From assembly GCA_009823505.1 (NCBI GenBank), contig VZQC01000565.1, forward strand, positions 29,587-93,586: a DNA stretch of 64,000 nucleotides, read 5' to 3'. This document shows, piece by piece, positions 56,579 to 64,000 of the stretch. Positions within the stretch are counted from its first letter, which is position 1. Every line of letters starts with the position of its first letter. The translations under genes were made by a program, and so were the position numbers. The notes beneath the pieces are model-generated. The model was not told where the DNA came from. It did no database searches and worked only from the letters and a program-made list of their open reading frames with translations. Source of the stretch: Rhizomys pruinosus. Lineage: Eukaryota; Chordata; Mammalia; Rodentia; Spalacidae.

Positions 56579-56740
56579 GGCCGGGCGTGGTGGCACACAC
56601 TGTTAATCCTAGCACTTGGGAGGCAGAGGCAGGCGGATTTTTGTGAGTTCAAGGCCAGCCTGGTCTACATAATGAGTTCCAGGACAGCCAGAGCTACTGG
56701 GAGACCCTGTCTCGAAAAGACAAAAAAAAAAAAAAATTAA
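56579..56740 (+). repeat. B1 SINE
   Basis: ggccgggcgtggtggcac to ccctgtctcgaaaagac plus A tail. Confidence 0.94.
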
Positions 56741-56805
56741 CAACTGGACAGGCCCCCTCTCTCATATCTAGTTTTCTGTTTCCCTCTGCTTTGTGATCTG
56801 AAGCC

Positions 56806-56898
56806 ATGAGGTTCACTGTCCTGTTGGGAGTGCTCCTTGGGTTCTGTGTGCTGATTTACACCAATGAAAACTTGTTGGCAGAAAGTTCTGAATATTGA
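56806..56898 (+). CDS. Orphan 30-codon ORF with a signal-peptide-like sequence
   Basis: ATG at 56806 (context agccATGAGG) to TGA at 56896-56898 encodes Met-Arg-Phe followed by a hydrophobic core (VLLGVLLGFCVLIYT) and a short acidic tail. This looks like a cleavable signal peptide or signal anchor. No family is recognised. It is antisense to WNK3, inside an intron, between a B1 and a fold-back B2. It may be the 5' end of a truncated processed pseudogene, or chance. The right end of the ORF lies just before the B2. Confidence 0.25.
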   Translation: MRFTVLLGVLLGFCVLIYTNENLLAESSEY

Positions 56899-56917
56899 TC
56901 AGCCCATTTTTTAAAAT

Positions 56918-57150
56918 TTTTATTTATTTTGTATGTGTAGGAATGTACTGTCTGCATGTAAATTTGTGCACCCGTGTCATGCAAAGCCGCGGAAGTCAGA
57001 AGAGGGAGTCGGATTCCCCTGGAACTGGAGTTAAAGACGGTTCTCAGCTGCCATGTAGCCGCCTCTTCTGACCTCCATGGCATTGTACAACACGGGTGCA
57101 CCAACCTACATGCAGACAGCACATTCATACACATAAAAAAGAAATTTAAA
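56918..57150. repeat. Fold-back B2 SINE pair
   Basis: The 3' half of a reverse B2 (arm 56933-57005) meets the 3' half of a forward B2 (arm 57062-57134). The 73 bp arms pair with about 12 mismatches around a 56 bp loop. Confidence 0.9.
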
Positions 57151-57266
57151 AAATTAATAAGGCATATGCAAAATGTACTAGAGTTGTTTTCAACTATTTT
57201 CTGTTCCTGGAGATTGATGATGGGGCCTTATAGATAAACACTGTTACACTGAACTACATCCTCATT

Positions 57267-57425
57267 CCTTGGCTTTTATTTTTATTTTGAGATGAGTTCT
57301 AGTTAAGTTACCCATGCTGGCCTTGAACTGACTGTGTAGTGACACCCAGGCCTTGAAATTGTCATCTACCTGCCTCAGCCTTCTTAGTAGCTGGGATTAT
57401 AGCTACATACTATCATGTGCGACTC
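57267..57425 (-). repeat. Old B1 SINE
   Basis: tgagatgagttctagttaag, then cttcttagtagctgggatt. Confidence 0.65.
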
Positions 57426-57599
57426 AACTTTTAAAGTAAAGGTGTAGGGTTTTCAATGGGGTCTAGTAATTAATATATGGGAATACATGTCTAATGGAAT
57501 GATATAGAACTATGAAAAAAAAATAATGTAGAGTTAGCACCAAGATAAACTGAAATGGTGAAAAAAGTAAGATAAAATAATAGTTTATAGCATAAGTTA

Positions 57600-57865
57600 C
57601 TGTGATGGTTATTATTGATGGCCAATCTCACAGGATCCAGAATTCCCTAAGAAACAGCCCTTTGGGTGTGGGTCTGAGGGATTATCCAGACTAGGTTAAT
57701 TGAGGTAGGAAGACCCAATCTAGCTTCTGGGCAAATGAAATGGAGCTGATCACTACCATTCATTACTCAAACTCTGAGCCAAAATAAACCCTTCCTTCCT
57801 TTAGTTGCTCTTGTCAAATAGTCTGCTGCAACAACATGATAAATAACTAATCCAGAAAACTAGTA
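57600..57865 (+). mobile_element. URR1-type (hAT-like) DNA transposon fragment
   Basis: tgatggttattattgatggcc, then cacaggatccagaattccc, a gagccaaaataaacccttcc block, and gataaataactaatccag at the end. A second member lies at 63325-63935. Family name from memory. Confidence 0.6.
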
Positions 57866-57982
57866 CTGAGAAATGGGGATCATTGCTGTGATATACCTGA
57901 CCATGTGGTTATGAGACTCATTTGGATCTAGTTGGCAGGAAGAGTGTGCAAGAGTTTCGAACTCTGGAAAATAAAGGCCTTT

Positions 57983-58230
57983 GGGGCTGGAGAGATGGCT
58001 CAGTGGTTAAGAGCACTGACTGCTCTTGCAGAGGACCCTGTTCAATTCCCAACACCAACGTGGAAGCAAAGAACAATCTTTAGTACTGGGTGTGGTGGCG
58101 CATGCCTTTAATCCCAGCACTTGGGAGGCAGAGGCAGGCAGATCTCTGAGTTCAAGGCCAGCCTGGTCTACAGAGTGAGCTCCAGGCCAGCTGGGACTAA
58201 AGGGAAACCCTGTCTCAAAAATACAAAAAA
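57983..58230 (+). repeat. Composite B2-B1 SINE
   Basis: B2 head 57983-58085 (ending aaagaacaatctttagta), then a B1 from ctgggtgtggtgg. Flanks aaaggcct / aaagccct suggest one insertion. Confidence 0.87.
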
Positions 58231-58384
58231 AGCCCTGAATACTATAGTCAAAGCTTAATGGGGCCATTTTGGTGGGAGCTTGGAATTCAAGAAGGCTGAG
58301 AGAAATGCAGAGGGGAGGCCTGGTTCATGTGCTTTCAGAGGGGACTCTATTGGAAACTAGGCTAGAAGCCATTTAAGTTATTTT

Positions 58385-59036
58385 ATGGTAAAGAATCTGG
58401 CTGCATTCTGCCCATGTCCTGAGAACGTATGTGAGGCTGAATTAAAAAGTAATGGACTAAAAACAAAGAAGAAAACAAATGACTCACTCAAAAGATGGAG
58501 TAAAGAGCTGAACAGAGACTTCACCAATGAGGAAGTAAAGATAACTGAGAAACATCTTAAAAAGTGTTCAACATCATTAATAATTAAGGAAATGCAAATG
58601 AAAACCACTCTAAGATACCATTTCACTCCAATAAGACTGGCTAAGATCAAGAAAACAAAAAACACCAAATGCTGGAGACGTTGAGCTTACCACCTGACCC
58701 AGCCATACCACTTCCGAGTATACACCCACAAGACTCATCCTACTGCAAAGATACATGCACATTTACGTTTATTGCAGCTCTTTTCACAATAGCAAAGAGT
58801 TGGAACCAATGCAATTGCCCCTCAATTGACTACTGGATAACAAAAATGTGGTACATCTACACAATGGAGTTCTATGCAGTGGTAAAGAAAGATGACATCA
58901 TGAGATTTGCAGGTAAATGGATGGAACTCAAAGCCATTATGCTAAGTGAAGTAACAGAGTTCCCCCACAAAACAAACGAGGAATGGTTTCCCTCATTTGT
59001 GGATGCTAGCACCAAATCCCCCAATTGAAAGAAAAG
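58385..59036 (+). mobile_element. L1 ORF2 3' fragment with internal deletion
   Basis: Encodes L1 ORF2p C-terminal segments: [30 protein letters not shown], then in another frame PDPAIPL, AALFTIAKSWNQ, MWYIYTMEFYA. About 100 bp carrying the CCHC-like region between them is deleted. Inactive. Confidence 0.88.
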
Positions 59037-59205
59037 CTGAGCAATGTTATTGTTATATTACTTTCTACCTGAAAGCAACTGTGATATTATAATGTGAATA
59101 TCTTAATGAGTCCTAGAATTACCTTACCAATTACTTTCAGGAATGGTAATTAATGTACATGGGTGGAAGGTATTCATATTTTAGAGTAATATAAATTTAA
59201 AAGAA

Positions 59206-60270
59206 AAAATCTGCTTAAGCTTCTGTACATCAAAAGAAACAATCAAGGAAGTGAAGAGAAATCCCACAGAGTGGGAGGAAAACTTCACCGCAGAAACACC
59301 TGACAAAGCATTGATTTCCAGAATATATAAACTACTCAAAAAACAAAGAAGAAAGAAAACAAATGACCCACTCAATAGATGGAGCAAAGAGCTGAACAGA
59401 GACTTCACAAGTGAGGAATTAGAGATGGCTGAGAATCACCTTAAGAAGTGTTCAACATCACTAATCATTAAGGAACTGCAAATCAAAACCACTGTAAGAA
59501 TATCATCTTAACTCCACTGAAGAACGGGATAGGAGCTAAGAAAACAAATGATACCAAGTGGCTGGAGAGGTTGTGGGGAAGGGGGAACCACTCATACCAC
59601 TGCTGGTGGGAATGTAAACTCATACAGCTACTATGGAAAGCAGTGTGGAACCTGTGGAAGACTTGGAATACTTGCCCCGACCCAGCCAATAACACTCCGG
59701 TGGCGTGTGCCCTCGAGACTCACCCCACCACAGAGATACCATGCACACCAATGTTTATTTCAGCTCTCTCTCCTCACAAGCAAGGAGCTGAACCAACCCC
59801 CAAATGCCCGCTAACTGTAGGAGTGATAGAGAAAATGTTGGTACACTCAACACAATGGAGTCTATGCAGCAGTAAAGAAGATGACATACATGAGCTTTGC
59901 ATGGAAAATGGCTGGAGCTAGAGGACTACAGGCTGAGTGAATAACACAGTCCCAGAAAAACAAAATTGATAGAATGGTATCCCTCAATTGTGATGATAGT
60001 GCCAATGAACCTGTTGTAAGTATTTTCTGTGCAGACCTTGAGCTTTTGTCCCAAGCACTTGTGGGAGGGATGATATTGGAAACAACAACAACACAGAAAG
60101 GACTGCATCGAGAACTGACTGAAACAGTGAACTTCTGCTCAAAAAACAGTCAACTTCATCCCATGTAGAATATTGGAGAAAGACGATAAGAGAGAAGCAA
60201 GAGTTTTTCAGAATTCTGAGCTCTGGTGGGGTGGGGGATGGGTGGGGACACGTGTCTAATTTGATAAAAA
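59206..60270 (+). mobile_element. Second L1 ORF2/3' UTR fragment, same orientation
   Basis: Again starts with the KRNPTEWEENF / [12 protein letters not shown] / NRDFTSEELEMAENH stretch, with many frameshifts from about 59500 on, and runs to the L1 3' tail (gctctggtggggtgggg, A-rich end). It repeats the ORF2 section already present in the preceding fragment. Confidence 0.87.
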
Positions 60271-60314
60271 ATAAAAAAGAAAAATCTTGAAATCTCTAAC
60301 GTTAAAAAAAAAAA

Positions 60315-60470
60315 AGTTGAAGGCGTTGTATGGTGGCATGTTTTTTTAATCCTAGCACTATGGAGTCATAGGCAGCGATCTTTTGTGATGTTCAAAGGCC
60401 AGCCTGGCTGCAGAGTGGTTCACATGACAGGTGGGACTAAGGGAGACCCTGTACTCGAAAAGACAAAAAA
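60315..60470 (+). repeat. B1 SINE with dense indels
   Basis: ggcgttgtatggtggcatg to accctgtactcgaaaagac. The small insertions resemble unpolished sequence. Confidence 0.75.
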
Positions 60471-60480
60471 CAAAAAATGG

Positions 60481-60662
60481 ATGAGTTTCACACAAAAGCC
60501 AGTTGCAGGTTCCAGTGTGTTTCTCTTGCTTTCCGTGGTCACACTGGAGATGTGACCATCTGATTGTCTGCTCCAGTTCACGGCCACCATGCATCCCACC
60601 ACAATGGACTCTAATTCCCTGGAACTGTCCAATCATAGCACAAATAAACTATTCCTTTTATT
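60481..60662 (+). mobile_element. Possible URR1-like fragment
   Basis: ccaccatgcatcccaccac...caaataaactattccttt resembles the terminal block seen at 57600-57865. Confidence 0.35.
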
Positions 60663-60785
60663 AAAAAAAAAAGTGACTTCTGGATGTTGAACCTTTGTCA
60701 GATGGGTCACCAGTGAAGAAGTTCACTCTAAACTTGTTTTGGATTAAAGCCTAGAGGTTTAATTTTAGAGTTTGTAATAATATAA

Positions 60786-60796
60786 TATATCTATAT

Positions 60797-60859
<63 letters not shown>

Positions 60860-60860
60860 T
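60786..60860. repeat. (TA)n-(CA)n microsatellite
   Basis: TA tract, then about 20 CA units, then TA again. Confidence 0.95.
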
Positions 60861-60958
60861 TTGGAGCAACACAAAATTAAAGGTAACATTAATGACAAAA
60901 AAGACCTGATCAAAGAACTGACCAAAACTATAAACTTCTGTATCAGAAAAGTTAAAAA

Positions 60959-61112
60959 AGCCGGGTGTGGTGGCGCACGCCTTTAATCCTAGCACTTGGG
61001 AGGCAGCGGCAGGCAGATCTTTGTGAGTTCAGGTCAGTCTGGTCTACAAAGTGAGTTCCAGGACAGCTGGGGCTACAGAGAGACCCTGTCTCAAAAAGAC
61101 AAAAAAAGACAA
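60959..61112 (+). repeat. B1 SINE
   Basis: gccgggtgtggtggcgcac to ctcaaaaagac plus A-rich tail. Confidence 0.94.
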
Positions 61113-61508
61113 ATGTAAAGTTCAGTGGGGAAAGGTATGTGACCAAGTTTCAAGTTTTGCACAAGGAAAAGTTCAGGCAATAAAGTATAACTGTTAAGGA
61201 GAACAGCGGCATTACAGACAAATCTGGCACTTTGCACTGGGAAAACAGGAGAGGGGTTCCGAGAGCAAGGCTCTATCCATCAAAGGCTCCACCTTATGAA
61301 AATACAAACTAATTCAAAAAGAGGGAGCCTAAAGTGAGAATGCAAGTGGAGGGGTCCCTTGCCTCTTGAGAGGGAACTGTTTTCCCAGAATCAAAGCACA
61401 GAATCTAGTGCAACTGTGGTTCAAGGAGCCAGGGTCCATCATGAGCTGGCAGAAGACTTGGCCATCTTGTCCATGTGATACTTGTTGCACAGCAAAACTC
61501 AAAGATTG
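61113..61508 (-). other. WNK3: WNK3 intron, unique sequence
   Basis: No exon recognised. The ORF at 61366-61548 has no recognisable family. Confidence 0.5.
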
Positions 61509-61740
61509 GGGCTGGAGAGATGGCTCAGTGGTTAAGAGCAGCAGTTAAGAGACTGGTCTTGCAGAGGACCCAGGTTCAATTCCCAGCATCCACATGGCGG
61601 CTAAGAACCGTCATTAACTCCAGTTCCAGGGGAATCTGAAGCCCTCTTCTGACCTCCGCAACACTGCATGACATGGGTGTACAAGCCTACATGCAGATAG
61701 GACACTCATACACATAAAAAATAAAATAAATTAAAATAAA
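61509..61740 (+). repeat. B2 SINE with a small internal duplication
   Basis: gcagcagttaagaga is inserted in the head. The whole is flanked by aaaactcaaagat on both sides. Confidence 0.93.
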
Positions 61741-62030
61741 ACTCAAAGATCAAAGGGGGCATAGATACTTCAATCATGGTTCCAGAGAATAACCCAGGCC
61801 ATACAATGGGATCAGAATCACCACAAGGAGGCCGGGAGAAACCACTGTGTTAGACTGTGAAGGTGAAACTTAGGTTGCCAGGGAGACCTTAGGATATTTG
61901 AGATTCTATGACCATGGAACATCTCAAGGAAAGCTGAATGTATGCAGTAGAGCCAGCCCAAGAGAAAGGCTGTGTATGTAGTGCTAAAGCTGAAAGGGTG
62001 GGGCTACCCAAACTCTTATGGAGCCCAGAT
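61741..62030 (-). other. WNK3: WNK3 intron, unique sequence
   Basis: Nothing recognised. Confidence 0.5.
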
Positions 62031-62032
62031 GA

Positions 62033-62263
62033 TTTTTTTTTAATTTTTATTTCTGTATGTGTATGAATGTACTGTCTGCATGCAAGTTTGTGCATCCGTG
62101 TCATGCAATGCCGCGGAGGTCAGAAGAGGGTGTCGGATTCCCCTGGAAATGCAGTTCTCCTGGAATTGGAGTTTCAGACCACCATGTGGGTGCTGGGGAT
62201 CGAACCCGGGTCCTCTGTAAGAGTGGTCGGCGCTCTTAACCGCTAGGCCATGTCTCCAGCCCC
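62033..62263 (-). repeat. B2 SINE
   Basis: Reverse long-form B2 ending ccatgtctccagcccc. gagcccagatgattt is the flanking target-site duplication. Confidence 0.95.
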
Positions 62264-62486
62264 AAAGAGCCCAGATGATTTTACCAAGAGTCCCAGATGA
62301 TGGACATGGAACTGCAGGATTTGGTGTTTGTCCTCCTGGCTTTTAGTCTTGCTTTGAGATTATTATATTCCTTGCTCTGCCCCTGTTATTCCCTTTGGAG
62401 TAGAAATGTTTATTTTGTGCCACTGTATAATAGAAGCATATAACTTGTTTTTTAATTAATAGGAGTTCATAGTTAAGAGATTGTCA

Positions 62487-62640
62487 GTGGGGCGTGGTGG
62501 CGCACGCCTTTAATCGTAGCACTTGGGAGGCAGAGGCAGGGGGACCTTTGTGAGTTCAAGGCCAGCCTGTTCTACAGAGTGATTTCCAGGACAGCTGGGG
62601 CTATAGAGAGACCCTGTCTTGAAAAGACATTAAGAAAAAA
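62487..62640 (+). repeat. B1 SINE
   Basis: Complete B1. agagattgtc occurs on both sides. Confidence 0.94.
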
Positions 62641-62715
62641 AAGAGAGATTGTCTTTGGTCTTGGACTCTAGACTTTTAAACACTGTTAGAATTGTTAGAT
62701 ACTATGAAGAATTTT

Positions 62716-62873
62716 TGTTTTATTTTTTTTTAATTTTTGAGACAGGGTCTCCCTTTAGTCCCATCTGGCCTGGAGCTCTCTATGTAGACCAGGCTGGCCT
62801 TGAACTCACAGAGATCTGCCTGCCTCTGCCTCCCAAATGCTAGGATTAAAGGCATGAGCCACCATGTCCAGCC
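62716..62873 (-). repeat. B1 SINE
   Basis: Complete reverse B1. atgaagatttttttt/atgaagaattttt flanks. Inverted relative to the B1 at 62487. Confidence 0.93.
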
Positions 62874-62883
62874 CATGAAGATT

Positions 62884-63067
62884 TTTTTTTAAGATTCATT
62901 TTATTTTTGCATGTGTGTGCAATTGCCCATGGAGGGTAGAGGTGTCAGAACTTCCAAGAGCCGGAGTCACCAGGCAGTTGTCAGCCACCCATTATAAGTA
63001 CTGAGAACCCAGTTCAGGTCCTCTGCAAGAGCAGTACATGCTCTTAACCCCTGAGCCATCCCTGTAA
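62884..63067 (-). repeat. B3/B2-like SINE
   Basis: Diverged reverse copy, gcatgtgtgtgcaattgcc to ctgagccatccctgt. Confidence 0.75.
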
Positions 63068-63165
63068 TCTTAAGACTATGAAGTTGGACTGAATGCATTT
63101 TACATTATGAGATGCCCATGAGCCTATGGGGACAAGAAGTAAACAGTTATGGATTAAAAGTGATA

Positions 63166-63313
63166 CGGGGGCCAGACGTAGTGGCATACGCCTGTAATCC
63201 CAGCAGTTGGGAGGCAGAGGCAAGCAGATCTCTGTGAGTTTAAGGCCAGCCTGGTCTACCATAGCGAGTTCCAGGAGAGTTGGGAGTACAGGGAGATCTT
63301 GTCTCAAAAAAAA
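63166..63313 (+). repeat. B1 SINE
   Basis: ggccagacgtagtggcatac to gatcttgtctcaaaaaaaa. aagtgata is duplicated. Confidence 0.92.
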
Positions 63314-63324
63314 GTGATATGGAT

Positions 63325-63935
63325 GGTGTCAAGTTGATGAGAGGTAGATTATGACACCTAATATGGATTAGCAATTTGACAGGATCTAGAATTCCTGTAT
63401 GTCTGAAAGGTGATTATATAGATTTAGGTTGAAGTGGAAAGACCCATCCTGTTGCTGAACAAAGAAAAAGAAGGAAGGGGACTGAGTACTAGCATTCATT
63501 GCTTTCTGCTTCCTGACTGGGGATGCAATGTAACAGTTTCTTTAAGCTCCTGCTCATTCCTCCCGCGGTGCACTGACCTGGAACTATGAGCCCACATAAA
63601 TCCTCAGTTCCTTAAATTGCTTTTTTTAAAAATATGACAATTTTTTTCCTGTTTTCTTTTTTGTTATTTTATTTATTTTTGTATGTGTATGAATGTACTG
63701 TCTGCATGTAGGTTTGTGTACCCGTGTGGTGCAATGCTTTGGAAGTCAGAAGAGGGCATCAGATTCCCCTGGAACTGGAGTTAAGAATGGTTCTCACCCA
63801 CCATGTGGGTGCTGGGGATCGAACACCGGTCCTCCGCAAGAGCAGTCGGTGCTCTTAACCACTAGGCCATCTCTCCAGCCCCCTTAAATTGCTTTTGTCA
63901 AGTATTTTGTCAAAGAAACAAATAACTAATACAGT
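63325..63935 (+). mobile_element. URR1-type (hAT-like) element interrupted by a B2
   Basis: gacaggatctagaattcc, then a ggaactatgagcccacataaatcc block and, after the B2, gtcaaagaaacaaataactaatac. Parallels 57600-57865. Confidence 0.6.
63648..63883 (-). repeat. B2 SINE nested in the URR1-like element
   Basis: Reverse B2 ending gccatctctccagccc. ccttaaattgctttt appears on both sides of the insertion. Confidence 0.95.
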
Positions 63936-63966
63936 TGCTGCCCATGGGAAAACGAAGAATAAAATA

Positions 63967-64000
<34 letters not shown>
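63967..64000. repeat. (TA)n microsatellite at the window edge
   Basis: Alternating TA tract running off the end. Confidence 0.97.

Overview
The window is nuclear DNA of a muroid rodent. It is packed with rodent SINEs (7SL-derived B1, tRNA-derived B2, ID heads and old ID-B1 'B4' composites), has truncated L1 tails and rodent microsatellites, and carries exons of mammalian genes with canonical splice sites. The B1 and B2 copies differ from the mouse, rat and Chinese hamster sequences as I remember them, so the species is left open. Two genes are recognised, both on the minus strand: FAM120C (first coding exon, 1524-2222, with CpG-rich 5' flank) and WNK3 (last three coding exons at 52480-52691, 45927-46129 and 38526-38855, with a long 3' UTR down to about 33.4 kb). 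In human these genes are neighbours at Xp11.22 in the same head-to-tail order, so the window is very probably X-linked.

Layout: 1-1523, FAM120C intron 1. 1524-2800, FAM120C exon 1 and promoter with a ZNF143-type motif. 2800-17530, a badly assembled interval in which one locus appears three times: 2800-4809, then 6143-8152 (both 2010 bp and nearly identical), then an error-rich copy from about 9294 onward. The copies are separated by single-N joins at 4810 and 8989. 17.5-33.3 kb, intergenic DNA that is mostly SINEs and simple repeats. 33.4-38.86 kb, WNK3 3' UTR and terminal exon, almost free of repeats. 38.86-64 kb, WNK3 introns and two internal exons, again rich in SINEs and L1, with a 46-N gap at 52225-52270.

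The most interesting non-genic signal is a composite SINE. The first ~100 bp of a B2 element is fused to a full B1 at nearly the same internal point in four separate places (23256, 30618, 47942, 57983). No B2 remainder follows the B1, and some copies have plausible target-site duplications around the whole unit. There are also three fold-back (inverted-repeat) SINEs, an orphan 30-codon ORF resembling a signal peptide, a possible LTR with TATA and CCAAT boxes, and a shared ~200 bp repeat that I cannot name.

The two genes do not form a functional unit. WNK3 is a chloride-sensing kinase controlling cation-chloride cotransporters. FAM120C belongs to the FAM120 family of PIN-like, RNA-associated/PPARG-coactivator-like proteins. 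Repeat edges are good to about 10 bp except where target-site duplications fix them.
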